From: an uncultured Dorea sp.
GTDB lineage: Bacteria; Bacillota; Clostridia; Lachnospirales; Lachnospiraceae
Direction of reading: 5' to 3'
DNA: 64,000 nucleotides
Assembly (NCBI GenBank): GCA_910585725.1
Contig: CAJUFA010000002.1
Location: forward strand, 62,001-126,000
Part shown: positions 51,082 through 60,424 of the stretch, piece by piece
Numbering within the stretch: position 1 is the first letter of the stretch
Layout of the letters: every line of letters begins with the position of its first letter
Position numbers and translations under genes: made by a program
The notes under the pieces: generated by a model
What the model saw: only the letters and a program-made list of their open reading frames with translations
Told to the model about the DNA's origin: nothing
Databases searched by the model: none

Positions 51082-52371
51082 CTAAAATCTCAGATCCAGT
51101 TTTCCCTCCAGCATATATATACCATTGACAGAAGGGTCCTCTAATATCTTCAACAGCTCCTGTTTTGTCGCATAGACAACCGTTCCGTAGCTCTTTACCC
51201 CCTGATCCCTGATATAATCAAGGGTTTTCCCATATTCATAAGTATCCAGGAAATTCTTGCCTCCCGGCGCGCCTCCTTCAAAAATCTTTAGAAACTCTTT
51301 CCGTTCCATAAGATATCTGACCATCGATTCCATGTGCTGCTCATAGATCTCTGCAGATGCAAACTTATCTCCCCTGACCAAATACTGCGAAAGATCCAGA
51401 TATGGATATTCTTCCTGATCATAAGTCATATCCAGGTCATACCCTCTTTTTACAGGCGAAAACCCCCAATACCGACCGCCCCCCGTCTCAATCGGACAGT
51501 AAAGATACTGCGTATCATAACGCTGCATAAAATCCACAAGCTCTTCCATGCTCTTCAATCCGTCAAATGATACGGCCGCCCGTATCTTCATCATCTCCGG
51601 CGCCTCTTCAAGCTTTCTCCTCCCGGTCTCTTTATCCATACTACAGCTTTTCCCTTCGTTCCCGTAGATGAACGCGTTATCGGGAAAATCAGAGCGGTTC
51701 CATGTAAAATCATTACGATACAGGTGATTTCTCACAAGCTCAAGCATATGCGAAGTATTTTCCCCGTCAATCTGAGTACATACATCAATGGTATAACGCC
51801 CATACCCCTCCGCCCACAAACGCAGCTCCACAAAGCCCTTATCTCCGCAGAACATCTCCATATATACCGACATATCCGTCACAAAAGGATTCACAACAAT
51901 AACCCCATCATTTTCCTCATCCGCAACTTCCACCGACTGATCCGGGTTATAACAGATTCGGTCAAGCAACGTAGAAATACCTGCAAGCAGCGCCGGTACA
52001 ATACAGATTGCAGCCGCAACCGCCGCGATCATATAATGCCTGAACTTTCTGGCGACCGCCTTGGATATTCTTCTTCCAAGCTCCGCCTCCTCCTGCTCTT
52101 CTCCTCCCTTCCCGATATCCTCCTCTTCTTTCTCATATAACTCCCTGTCCAGCGTCTGATCCATGTGACTTAACAAAACCTGAAACTTCTCAATATCCTC
52201 TTCGATTCTCTGGGATTCCGACTCTTCTAATTCTCCGCCTATATACTTTTCAAACTTCTCCTGATAACCCTTATACTCTTTGTTCCGCCCTTCCTCATCT
52301 CTACACTGACTTTTATTATCTTCACACTGACTTTTTCCGTCTGAACACTGGTTTTCTTTAAAGCCCTTCAT
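51082..52371 (-). CDS. Probable anti-sigma factor (Sigma_reg_N/C type)
   Basis: 429 residues. An N-terminal cytoplasmic part (about 1-110, with ELEESESQRIEEDIEKFQ) is followed by one membrane helix (about 115-140, YMIAAVAAAICIVPALLAG) and an extracytoplasmic domain. The end, GVKSYGTVVYATKQELLKIL, looks like the anti-sigma C-terminal domain (PF13791). It overlaps the sigma gene by ATGA, the normal sigma/anti-sigma arrangement. Residues 9-25 hold three Cys at 7-residue spacing (QCSDGKS, QCEDNKS, QCRDEEG), encoded by a 21-bp repeat. Confidence 0.78.
   Translation of the reverse strand: MKGFKENQCSDGKSQCEDNKSQCRDEEGRNKEYKGYQEKFEKYIGGELEESESQRIEEDIEKFQVLLSHMDQTLDRELYEKEEEDIGKGGEEQEEAELGRRISKAVARKFRHYMIAAVAAAICIVPALLAGISTLLDRICYNPDQSVEVADEENDGVIVVNPFVTDMSVYMEMFCGDKGFVELRLWAEGYGRYTIDVCTQIDGENTSHMLELVRNHLYRNDFTWNRSDFPDNAFIYGNEGKSCSMDKETGRRKLEEAPEMMKIRAAVSFDGLKSMEELVDFMQRYDTQYLYCPIETGGGRYWGFSPVKRGYDLDMTYDQEEYPYLDLSQYLVRGDKFASAEIYEQHMESMVRYLMERKEFLKIFEGGAPGGKNFLDTYEYGKTLDYIRDQGVKSYGTVVYATKQELLKILEDPSVNGIYMLEGKLDLRF
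52304..52362 (-). repeat. 21-bp repeat encoding Cys heptads of the anti-sigma factor
   Basis: CACTG(A/G) recurs at 52304, 52325 and 52346, in exact 21-base steps, giving Q-C-x-D-x-K/E-x three times. The first two units are closest. Confidence 0.7.
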
Positions 52372-52913
52372 ATCAACATCTCCTCTCCGTCCAACAGCCT
52401 TTTCAGATTCTTCTTCGCACGATAAAGTATCACCCGTATATTTCCATAGGAAACCCCCAGTATCTTCCCGATCTCCTCCTGTGAAAGCTCCGCAAAATAG
52501 TACAGGATAACGGCTTCCTTCTCTGTGCTCTTAAGCCCCTGTATCGTTCGGTATAGCTTTTGATTCCGTTCTTTCTGAATCAGCAGCTCAAGGATCCCCT
52601 CTCCATCCTCATTCACTGTATTAATCCCGTTTCTGCCTACAGCTTTCCCACACTGCGCTCTCCCCTGCTCCTTTGCCTCATGCGCCGACAGCCTCTTCTC
52701 CTTCCGCCATATGTCATAATACAGATTCCTGGCAACCATGAGAAGCCATGGAAGTACTGCAGTCCCTGACAGCTCCAATGTACATAAGGCCCGAAGAAAA
52801 GTCTCCTGCATCAGGTCTTCCGCCAGAGCATGATCGTGACAAAGGGAATAGAGATACAGATATACCGCCTTTGTATGTCTGCGGTATAATTGTTCCAGAA
52901 TATCTTTTTCCAC
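52368..52913 (-). CDS. ECF-type RNA polymerase sigma factor
   Basis: 181 residues. Region 2 (LEQLYRRHTKAVYLYLYSLCHDHALAEDLMQETFLRAL, then LPWLLMVARNLYYDIWR) and region 4 (LKSTEKEAVILYYFAELSQEEIGKILGVSYGNIRVILYRAKKNLK) are both present, separated by a Gly-rich linker. The GTG at 52913 is chosen: GGGGGGTGAT just upstream matches the anti-Shine-Dalgarno; an in-frame TTG at 52928 does not. Overlaps the anti-sigma gene by 4 bases. An ECF-like promoter upstream (52955-52980) points to autoregulation. Envelope stress is the usual theme. Confidence 0.93.
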   Translation of the reverse strand: MEKDILEQLYRRHTKAVYLYLYSLCHDHALAEDLMQETFLRALCTLELSGTAVLPWLLMVARNLYYDIWRKEKRLSAHEAKEQGRAQCGKAVGRNGINTVNEDGEGILELLIQKERNQKLYRTIQGLKSTEKEAVILYYFAELSQEEIGKILGVSYGNIRVILYRAKKNLKRLLDGEEMLI

Positions 52914-52954
52914 TTTATCACCCCCCAAACCTTAAAACACTCTTTTTTATAAAT

Positions 52955-52980
52955 AACGAATTAACCGCAAAAATGTTACA
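52955..52980 (-). promoter_or_regulatory. Candidate ECF-type autoregulated promoter
   Basis: Minus strand TGTAAC (52975-52980), 16-base spacer, CGTT (52955-52958). This resembles the TGAAAC-N16-CGT pattern of Bacillus ECF sigma factors; it lies 42 bases before the sigma GTG. Confidence 0.5.
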
Positions 52981-53086
52981 TAGAATAATTTCGTTTCCTC
53001 TTTATTTTCAATTAACAACTGTTCCCAATTATAAAATATCTCCTAATGAAATAACGAATTCTTTTCATTTCTCCCGCCGTACATTC

Positions 53087-53116
53087 TTGACATTCCTGTT
53101 CCATAAGTAGTATATT
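53087..53116 (+). promoter_or_regulatory. Promoter of the YccF-family gene
   Basis: TTGACA (53087-53092), 18-base spacer, TATATT (53111-53116), 34 bases before the ATG at 53150. Confidence 0.6.
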
Positions 53117-53149
53117 TATTCTCAGCAAATAAAAAGGAGGTTGAATAAC

Positions 53150-53509
53150 ATGGGCTGTCTGGGGAATCTACTCTGGTTTATCTTCGGAGGTTTTATAAGC
53201 GGGCTTAGCTGGACATTCGCCGGCTGTCTCTGGAGCATTACCATTATTGGCCTTCCTGTCGGAATACAATGCTTTAAGTTAGCTGCCTTAAGCTTCTTCC
53301 CCTTTGGCAAAGAAGTAGTCTATGGCGGCGGATCAGGTTCTTTTCTGCTGAACATTATATGGCTTATTGTCTCCGGATTCTGGCTTGCCGTAGAAGCGAC
53401 AGCAATCGGGATCCTGCTCTGTATTACAATTATCGGTATTCCCTTCGGTCTGCAGCAATTCAAACTAGCCAAACTGGCATTGATGCCTTTTGGTACGACC
53501 ATACATTAA
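53150..53509 (+). CDS. YccF-domain membrane protein
   Basis: 119 residues with two YccF repeats. GNLLWFIFGGFISGLSWTFAGCLWSITIIGLPVGIQCFKLAALSFFPFGKEV in the first half is mirrored by LLNIIWLIVSGFWLAVEATAIGILLCITIIGIPFGLQQFKLAKLALMPFG in the second. Four membrane helices. Start at 53150 after AAGGAGG; an upstream TTG in frame is less likely. Function of YccF proteins is not established. Own promoter. Confidence 0.92.
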   Translation: MGCLGNLLWFIFGGFISGLSWTFAGCLWSITIIGLPVGIQCFKLAALSFFPFGKEVVYGGGSGSFLLNIIWLIVSGFWLAVEATAIGILLCITIIGIPFGLQQFKLAKLALMPFGTTIH

Positions 53510-53588
53510 CCGCTATACTTTACTGCTATTTCTTAAATTTTTGACGTCCCTGAAAACCAAGCGAATCCAGAAAGGAGCTTAGAACACC

Positions 53589-54140
53589 ATGAAAATAATG
53601 ATTGCATCCGACGTCCACGGAAGCGCTTTTTATCTTAGAAAGCTGCTGGAACAATACCAAAAAGAACAGCCGGATAAGCTGCTTCTTCTGGGAGATATCC
53701 TCTATCACGGTCCCCGCAACGACCTCCCGGAAGGATATGCTCCCAAAGAAGTCATCGGCCTTCTCAACGCTATGAAAGAAGACATCCTCTGTGTACGCGG
53801 CAACTGCGATACGGACGTCGATCAGATGGTCCTTGATTTCCCGATCCTTGCCGACTACTGCATCTTATATGAAAAGGGGCATATGATCTTCGCAACCCAC
53901 GGGCATGTTCACAATACATCCACCCCACCCATGTTAAAAGCAGGCGACATTCTGCTTCACGGACATACGCACATCCCTGCAGCAGAAGACTTCGGCGGAA
54001 GATATTATCTGAATCCCGGTTCCATCGCTATTCCAAAGGATAACAGCCGGCACAGTTATATGATGCTGGAAGACGGCGTGTTCACATGGAAAGATCTGAA
54101 CGGAGAAGCCTACAAACATTTTAACCTGCAAGATTTATAA
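53589..54140 (+). CDS. yfcE: YfcE-type metallophosphodiesterase
   Basis: 183 residues with the calcineurin-like metal motifs in order: ASDVHGS, LLGDILYHG, VRGNCD, ATHGH and HGHTHIP. The C-terminal YYLNPGSIAIPKDNSRHSYMMLE is typical of YfcE. E. coli YfcE is a Mn2+-dependent phosphodiesterase of unknown physiological substrate. Ribosome site AGGAG. Downstream terminator at 54175-54213. Confidence 0.93.
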   Translation: MKIMIASDVHGSAFYLRKLLEQYQKEQPDKLLLLGDILYHGPRNDLPEGYAPKEVIGLLNAMKEDILCVRGNCDTDVDQMVLDFPILADYCILYEKGHMIFATHGHVHNTSTPPMLKAGDILLHGHTHIPAAEDFGGRYYLNPGSIAIPKDNSRHSYMMLEDGVFTWKDLNGEAYKHFNLQDL

Positions 54141-54174
54141 ATACATGTTTTATATACATAAATATTTTTACAAT

Positions 54175-54213
54175 AAAGCGCTGCCGGGATCTACGGTCCT
54201 TCAGCAGCGCTTT
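54175..54213. terminator. Bidirectional terminator
   Basis: AAAGCGCTGC (54175-54184) pairs with GCAGCGCTTT (54204-54213), T-run follows on the plus strand and TATTG-rich sequence on the other. Between convergent yfcE and galT. Confidence 0.88.
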
Positions 54214-54238
54214 TCTTATCTGGAAATATTTCCATTTT

Positions 54239-55729
54239 CTATAATGTATTTATAAATTTCATAAACGCTTTCCGGCCTTCTTCCGTGCATTTATACACAC
54301 CCGCATCCTCCAGAACATGCGTAAACGTAATCCCAATCTCCTTTTTAAGGATATCCATCACATTCTCCCTGGTAATGCTGTCGTACTTCGGCAGGAATTC
54401 CTGTACCCATCTAGCATGTTTTTCAATCTTCTCACAGCTCTTGACATCTTTTCCTTCCACAAGATAATCAGCCAGTATCTCCAGCTCTTCCTTCAGTCTG
54501 GACGGAAGCACCGCAAGCCCCATAACTTCGATCAGACCGATATTTTCTTTCTTGATATTATGATACTGCGCGTGGGGATGATAGACGCCCAGCGGGTGCT
54601 CTTCCGTCGTGATATTATTTCTCAGCGTCAGATCCAGCTCATAGGTATCTCCCACTTTTCTTGCGATAGGTGTGATCGTATTGTGGGGTTCTCCCTCCGT
54701 CTCGGCAAAGATAAACGCCTCTTCGTCCGTATAACCTCTCCATGCTCCAAGCACATGATCCGCCAGCTCGATCAGACGTTTCTCGTCTTTGCTTCTGATA
54801 CGAAGGACAGAGAGCGGCCATTTTACAATCCCTGCCTCTACATCTTCATAACCCGGAATGCTCACTGCCTTTTCAATAGGAGCCTTCGCCATGGCAAACG
54901 TATAATTCCCGCCCTGGAAATGATCATGACTCAAGATGGAACCGCCTACGATCGGAAGGTCCGCATTGGATCCCAGGAAGTAATGCGGGAACAGCTTGAT
55001 AAAATCAAATAATTTAATGAACGCCGCCTTCTCGATCTTCATCGGCACATGCTGTCCGTTGAACACGATACAGTGCTCGTTATAGTACACATACGGAGAG
55101 TACTGGAAGCCCCACTTGCTGTCATTGATCGTAATCGGAATGATCCTGTGATTCTCTCTTGCAGGATGGTTCAGACGTCCGGCATAACCTTCGTTCTCCA
55201 TACAGAGCAGGCATTTCGGATAACTGCTTACCTTCGCGTTTCTTGCCGCCGCGATCGCCTTCGGATCCTTCTCCGGTTTGGACAGATTGATGGTAATATC
55301 TATCTCTCCGTACGGAGAATCCACCTTCCACTTCATATCCTTCTTAACCCGGTAACGGCGGATATAATCGCTGTCCTGGCTGAATTTATAATAATAGTCC
55401 GTTGCCTCTTTCGGAGAAACCGCATATTTTTTCTCAAATGTCTCCTGTACCTGTGCAGGCCTTGGAACCAGACAGTTCATCAGTTTCGTGTCAAATAAAT
55501 CTCTGTAACCGATGCTGTCTTCGATAATACCGCGCTTTACGGCTTCATCCAGCAGATCCTTCAACAGAGATTCCAGCTCGACCGCATCCGTATCAATCTC
55601 TACATCCTCATAGTCGTCCTCATGGAACATCTCCAACAGGAGGTTTGTTGTATAGATTCGCTCCGTCTCCGGAACAAGTCCGGTCTGAATACCATACTCT
55701 ACCAGTTTTTTAATATTCTCGCTTAACAT
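54239..55729 (-). CDS. galT: UDP-glucose--hexose-1-phosphate uridylyltransferase, Firmicutes type
   Basis: 496 residues, the longer GalT form of Gram-positives (galT_2) rather than the 350-residue E. coli form. CLLCMENEGYAGRLNHPARENHRIIPI, WGFQYSPYVYYNEHCIVFNGQHVPM, DLPIVGGSILSHDHFQGG and PHNTITPIARK are diagnostic. The HxH-type active site lies in SHDHFQGG. Swaps UMP between UDP-glucose and galactose-1-P in the Leloir pathway. 146 bases downstream of galK, same strand. Confidence 0.97.
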   Translation of the reverse strand: MLSENIKKLVEYGIQTGLVPETERIYTTNLLLEMFHEDDYEDVEIDTDAVELESLLKDLLDEAVKRGIIEDSIGYRDLFDTKLMNCLVPRPAQVQETFEKKYAVSPKEATDYYYKFSQDSDYIRRYRVKKDMKWKVDSPYGEIDITINLSKPEKDPKAIAAARNAKVSSYPKCLLCMENEGYAGRLNHPARENHRIIPITINDSKWGFQYSPYVYYNEHCIVFNGQHVPMKIEKAAFIKLFDFIKLFPHYFLGSNADLPIVGGSILSHDHFQGGNYTFAMAKAPIEKAVSIPGYEDVEAGIVKWPLSVLRIRSKDEKRLIELADHVLGAWRGYTDEEAFIFAETEGEPHNTITPIARKVGDTYELDLTLRNNITTEEHPLGVYHPHAQYHNIKKENIGLIEVMGLAVLPSRLKEELEILADYLVEGKDVKSCEKIEKHARWVQEFLPKYDSITRENVMDILKKEIGITFTHVLEDAGVYKCTEEGRKAFMKFINTL

Positions 55730-55875
55730 TTTCTCTCCTCCATCTTATACCTATACATTCCTATATCTGCAGCCATGCAGCAGTACATACTGTTCTGCCG
55801 GAAGACTGGTTGTTCATGCATCGGCAGCTGTCTATCCACACATGCCGTCTGCTGCATTGGATATACCGAATCTTC

Positions 55876-57042
55876 TTAAATAATGCCTGCGCCGTCGCCG
55901 ATATCTACTACATAGAACTCTGCTTCATGCCCGACCTTTTCCTGATAGGTTTTCCCGATCTCGCTGATGAACTGATCCACTGCATCATTCTTCACAATGC
56001 TGACCGTACAGCCTCCGAAACCGCCTCCTGTAATTCGTGAACCAACCACACCCGGCATCGCCTGAGCAAGATCTACCAGGATATCAATCTCCTCGCAGGA
56101 TACCTCATAATCATATCTCAAGGATTCATGGGACGCGTTCATCAGCTTTCCAAAAAGCTCTACATCCTGATTCTTCAAAGCCTCCACCGCACGAACCGCC
56201 CTCTGGTTCTCATACACGGCATGCTTCGCACGTTTCTGTCTCACCGCATCCTTAACAACATCCTTATGAGCTTCATATTCCTCTTCCGTCAACTCACCCA
56301 GAGATTTGATATCTATAACTGTCTGCAGCTCCTTTAACGCAGTCTCACATTCCGTTCTTCTGTCATTGTAAGCAGAATCTACCAGACTATGCTTTACCTT
56401 ACTGTTCGTGATTACAATCTTCGCATCCTTCAAGACCACCGGCGCATACTCATAGTGCAGCGTATTGGTATCCAGGAAAATCGCATGATCCTTCTTTCCC
56501 ATAGCGCTGGCAAACTGATCCATGATCCCACAGTTGCAGCCATTGAAGTTATTCTCTGAATCCTGTCCGATCAACGCGATATCCACCATCGAAACATCGA
56601 ATCCAAACGTATCCTTCAGGATCACTCCTGTCAAAACCTCCAATGAAGCAGAAGAAGAAAGACCGGAACCATTCGGAATATTTCCATAGATCAGGATATC
56701 CAGACCGTGAGTAAGCTTGTATCCTCTCTTCTCAAACGCCCACATTACACCCTTCGGATAATTCGTCCAATTTGCTTTCGGATCCGGGACCAACTCGTCC
56801 AGGCTAGTCTCGATGACGCCCAGCTTCTCAAAATTAGCAGAATAGAAACGAAGCTTTCTGTCCTCTCTGCTTCTTACAATGCCATAGGTTCCGAGTGTCA
56901 GCGCGCATGGAAATACATGGCCGCCGTTATAATCCGTGTGTTCTCCGATCAGATTCACACGCCCCGGAGCAAAGTAAGAACGGATCTCCCCCTCTCCCTT
57001 GAACAGTTCCTGAAACTGCTGAATTAATCTTTCCTTCATCAT
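55876..57042 (-). CDS. galK: Galactokinase
   Basis: 388 residues. Galactose-binding APGRVNLIGEHTDYNGGHVFPCAL, ATP-binding GNIPNGSGLSSSASLEV and the C-terminal GSRITGGGFGGCTVSIV are all GHMP-kinase/GalK motifs. Phosphorylates galactose at C1. The start at 57042 has GGAGG at 6-base spacing; the adjacent ATG at 57039 is nearly as good. First gene of galK-galT; an AraC regulator is divergently encoded 147 bases away and is the natural candidate controller. Confidence 0.97.
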   Translation of the reverse strand: MMKERLIQQFQELFKGEGEIRSYFAPGRVNLIGEHTDYNGGHVFPCALTLGTYGIVRSREDRKLRFYSANFEKLGVIETSLDELVPDPKANWTNYPKGVMWAFEKRGYKLTHGLDILIYGNIPNGSGLSSSASLEVLTGVILKDTFGFDVSMVDIALIGQDSENNFNGCNCGIMDQFASAMGKKDHAIFLDTNTLHYEYAPVVLKDAKIVITNSKVKHSLVDSAYNDRRTECETALKELQTVIDIKSLGELTEEEYEAHKDVVKDAVRQKRAKHAVYENQRAVRAVEALKNQDVELFGKLMNASHESLRYDYEVSCEEIDILVDLAQAMPGVVGSRITGGGFGGCTVSIVKNDAVDQFISEIGKTYQEKVGHEAEFYVVDIGDGAGII

Positions 57043-57189
57043 TTTAGTCCTCCATTCATTTATATTGTACATTAATATTATTCTTGCATATTTACTCTAC
57101 TTATTTTATGATTATAATGAGATTTGGAGTCTCATACAATAAGAATATTTGATAATATTATAAGGATATTGAGGAATTGGAGACATATT

Positions 57190-58080
57190 ATGAAGCTTAA
57201 GACCGAAAAAGACCATAAGGAGATTAAAAGGCACGGGAATTATGAATTTCCCGTACATATCAGTCTCGAAAAGATACAGGCATATGAACAGCATTCCTTT
57301 CCCTGGCACTGGCATCCGGAGATCGAACTCACCTGGATCATGTCCGGACAGATCGAATATTTTGTAAATGATAAGAAGTACCTTCTGACGGAAGGCGAAG
57401 GACTCTTCTGCAATGGAAACACCCTTCATTCCGGCTATATGAAGGACGGGCAGGACTGCAATTATCTCTCCGTCACTTTTCATCCACGTTTCATCTACGG
57501 GTATGAGAACAGCCTGCTTCAGACAAAATACGTGGACTTTATCACCTCGAATGAGAGCTGGCATTCTCTGAAACTTGAGAAAGACATTGACTGGCACCAG
57601 ACGATCGTCCGGCAGATCCAGAATATCTATCAGATATCCCAGTCTCCTTCACCGGATTATGAACTGCAGACACATCTCATCTTAACGGAGATCTGGCTGA
57701 ATCTTTACCGATATTACATCTCCCTTCCGGTCAATGCGCATCACCCTCAGAAGCATCTTTCACGTTTGAAAGATATCCTTTTCTATTTACAGGAGCGCTA
57801 TGCCCAGGAGATTTCTCTAGACGAGATTGCAGATCATGTGAATATCTGCAAGAGCGAATGCTGCAGATTTTTCAAGAAATATATGAAAATGACTATCTTT
57901 GAATACATCCTGTTCCTGCGGATTCAGAACAGCCTTCCCCTTCTTCGGGAAGGAGAAAGCATCACGAAGATCGCGAGCATGACAGGCTTCTCCACATCGG
58001 CTTATTACGGACAGATCTTCAAACGGTATATGGGCTGCGCGCCAAGTCAGTACCGCAAGGAACATATGGAAGAAACATAA
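57190..58080 (+). CDS. AraC-family transcriptional regulator
   Basis: 296 residues. N-terminal cupin sensor domain (about 25-110) with HSFPWHWHPEIELTWIMSGQIEYFV and LHSGYMKDGQ. C-terminal double helix-turn-helix (about 195-290) with ISLDEIADHVNICKSECCRFFKKYMKMT and ESITKIASMTGFSTSAYYGQIFKRYMGCAPSQYR. Start at 57190 follows GGAG at 8-base spacing; an upstream in-frame TTG is less likely. Divergent from galKT, so likely its sugar-responsive activator, an inference from position. Confidence 0.92.
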   Translation: MKLKTEKDHKEIKRHGNYEFPVHISLEKIQAYEQHSFPWHWHPEIELTWIMSGQIEYFVNDKKYLLTEGEGLFCNGNTLHSGYMKDGQDCNYLSVTFHPRFIYGYENSLLQTKYVDFITSNESWHSLKLEKDIDWHQTIVRQIQNIYQISQSPSPDYELQTHLILTEIWLNLYRYYISLPVNAHHPQKHLSRLKDILFYLQERYAQEISLDEIADHVNICKSECCRFFKKYMKMTIFEYILFLRIQNSLPLLREGESITKIASMTGFSTSAYYGQIFKRYMGCAPSQYRKEHMEET

Positions 58081-58161
58081 TATGCCGCTGCCGTCCAGGT
58101 TTGGAGACGCACCTCAGGCGCCGGCGCCGCACACAGACTTCACCGTTAATTACATAATAAA

Positions 58162-58202
58162 ATACAAGCCAGCAGAGACCGTCAGATTCTGCTGGCTTGT
58201 AT
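58162..58202. terminator. Bidirectional terminator
   Basis: Perfect 15-bp stem ATACAAGCCAGCAGA (58162-58176) with 58188-58202, T-rich on the minus-strand side. Between convergent AraC and AIM24 genes. Confidence 0.92.
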
Positions 58203-58234
58203 CTTCATTCGTTATCGCGTATGGCTGGATTCTC

Positions 58235-58915
58235 TTATGATCCTGACGGCATATAAGGTCTTAATACTCCTGCCACATTACTGATCGGCATCGTCTGAAG
58301 CCATACTTTTCCCGGTCCGCTGATTACCGTATTAAAGAATCCCTCGCCGCCGAACAGCATATTCTTGACTCCAGGCACGCTCTTGATCTCCATCTTACAT
58401 GTCGCCGTCATCGCCGCGAGATGCCCTGTATCCACGACAATCTGCTGTCCCGGCTGCAGCTCATACTCTACCACATGCCCGTCAAACTCCGCAAACACCG
58501 TACCGCAGCCGCTGATCTTCTGCATGATGAATCCCTCGCCGCCAAACAGGCCGGAGCTGACCTTCTTATTAAAGAATACGGACAATTCCACCCCTGCTTC
58601 TCCTGCCAGGAACGCGCTTTTCTGGAAGATCATCTCCTGTCCCGGAGCAATCTCGTATGCTCTGATTGAACCCGGGAAACTGGATGCAAACGCAATCATT
58701 CCATTGCCGCCTTGAGCAGTATAGATGTTCTGGAACATCTTCTCACCGGAGAACATCCTTCCGAATGCTTTCCCTATACCCCCGTTTGTCGTCGTCTCCA
58801 TCAACATATTCGGCGACATCCATGACATTCCGCCGCCTTCCGTGATCATCTTCTCGCCGCCCTCTAACTGGCACACCACAACCGGAAGCGTTTCTCCCAA
58901 AATCTCGTAACGCAT
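58235..58915 (-). CDS. AIM24/TIGR00266-family protein
   Basis: 226 residues, beta-rich, with GGMSWMSPNMLMETTTNGG, GLFGGEGFIMQKISGCGTVFAEFDG and KNMLFGGEGFFNTVISGPGKVWLQTMP, the repeated trimeric barrel pattern of the AIM24 fold. No signal peptide. Function unknown in bacteria. A 33-base gap separates it from the NSS transporter gene upstream. Confidence 0.93.
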   Translation of the reverse strand: MRYEILGETLPVVVCQLEGGEKMITEGGGMSWMSPNMLMETTTNGGIGKAFGRMFSGEKMFQNIYTAQGGNGMIAFASSFPGSIRAYEIAPGQEMIFQKSAFLAGEAGVELSVFFNKKVSSGLFGGEGFIMQKISGCGTVFAEFDGHVVEYELQPGQQIVVDTGHLAAMTATCKMEIKSVPGVKNMLFGGEGFFNTVISGPGKVWLQTMPISNVAGVLRPYMPSGS

Positions 58916-58948
58916 AATTACACCTCTTTCTTCTTGTAATATTTAAAA

Positions 58949-60418
58949 TCATCTGTTTTGTTTCTTGCCGGATATCCCCGCACAAAACAGTACGAATCCC
59001 AGAAACAGAACTGCCGCCGTCATCCATCCCACAAGCGCCGCCGTACCCTGGCCGACGAATTTGTCATAATATCCTTTCAGATAGATGACAATGATAATCA
59101 ACGGAATGATATAAGATACATATCCTTTCAGTCCCCCTGGAAATCGGATTCCTTCTCCTTCATTTGCTTCGTTAAGGAAATTCTCCCATCCCCAGCCATT
59201 TCTCCTGGTACAGAACAACACATACCCCAGACTTCCAAGAGGAAGCAGATTGTTAGATACAATAAAGTCTTCAAGATCCATGATATTCGTTCCGGCGCCC
59301 AATGGTTCGAAACCTGCCAGAACATTAAAACCCAGAACGCAGGGGATACTCAGTACACTGACCATGACTACGTTCACTAACACACTCTTGCCCCTGCTCC
59401 AACCTAACAGATCAATAGAAAACGAAATAATATTCTCGAATACAGCCACGATCGTCGTAAACGCTGCGAATGTCAGGAACAAAAAGAATAACGCCCCCCA
59501 CATCCGTCCTCCCGGCATCTGGGCAAATATATTCGGTATCGTGATAAAGATCAGGCTCGGACCCGCTCCCGGTTCAATTCCAAATGCAAAGCAGGATGGT
59601 ATAATGATAAATCCCGCCATAAACGCCACAAACGTATCCAGCGCCGTAATACTAATCGCCTCCCCGGTAAGGCTCCGCTCTCTTCCGATATAACTGCCAA
59701 AAATAAGCATCGCGCCGATTCCGATAGAAAGTGTGAAGAATGCCTGACTCATCGCTCCAAATATGACATTACCGATCCCTATCTCCTTCATCCCTGCAAA
59801 ATCAGGCACCAGGTAGAACCTAATACCTTCTCCCGCGCCCTCAAGATACAGAGAATGAGCAGCCAGTACTACCATGATAAACAATAAAGCCAGCATCATA
59901 ATCTTAGATGCGCGCTCTATCCCTTTTTGAATACCAAAGTAACAGACAAGAAATCCCACGATACAGATCAGAATCGTCCAGAATGTCATAACCGGCGCAT
60001 TTCCCAGCATATCCGCAAATCCTTCCGCTACCGCTTCGGATGTCGCGGCCTCAAACTCGCCTCTGATACTCCGATAACAATAATACATCATCCAACCGCC
60101 CACCGTCGTATAGAACATCATGAGCATATAGCACCCCACCACGCCGATCCATTTGGTCGCATGCCAGCGGGTACCGGCAGGTTCCAGCTTCTCGAAACCT
60201 GCCGCAACGCTTAAGCGGCTTCCTCTTCCTACCGCAAATTCACAGATCATAACCGGTATCCCAAGAATCAGAAGAAATATCAGGTAGATTAGGATAAACG
60301 CCGCACCGCCAAATTCTCCGCACATATAGGGAAACTTCCATACATTCCCGATTCCGATCGCACATCCGGCCGATACCAGGATAAATCCCAGCCGCGACCC
60401 AAACTTTTCTCTTTTCAT
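58949..60418 (-). CDS. Sodium-dependent amino-acid transporter (NSS/SNF family)
   Basis: 489 residues, LeuT-fold with about 12 helices. SRLGFILVSAGCAIGIGNVWKFPYMCGEFGGAAF forms the helix 1 sodium/substrate site, and helix 6/8 segments FTLSIGIGAMLIFGSYIG and FVAFMAGFIIIPSCFA follow. Prokaryotic members take up tyrosine, tryptophan, branched-chain amino acids or others with Na+. Lies 6 bases after porB, so probably in the same transcript as the pyruvate oxidoreductase genes. Substrate not assigned. Confidence 0.95.
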   Translation of the reverse strand: MKREKFGSRLGFILVSAGCAIGIGNVWKFPYMCGEFGGAAFILIYLIFLLILGIPVMICEFAVGRGSRLSVAAGFEKLEPAGTRWHATKWIGVVGCYMLMMFYTTVGGWMMYYCYRSIRGEFEAATSEAVAEGFADMLGNAPVMTFWTILICIVGFLVCYFGIQKGIERASKIMMLALLFIMVVLAAHSLYLEGAGEGIRFYLVPDFAGMKEIGIGNVIFGAMSQAFFTLSIGIGAMLIFGSYIGRERSLTGEAISITALDTFVAFMAGFIIIPSCFAFGIEPGAGPSLIFITIPNIFAQMPGGRMWGALFFLFLTFAAFTTIVAVFENIISFSIDLLGWSRGKSVLVNVVMVSVLSIPCVLGFNVLAGFEPLGAGTNIMDLEDFIVSNNLLPLGSLGYVLFCTRRNGWGWENFLNEANEGEGIRFPGGLKGYVSYIIPLIIIVIYLKGYYDKFVGQGTAALVGWMTAAVLFLGFVLFCAGISGKKQNR

Positions 60419-60424
60419 CTTACC

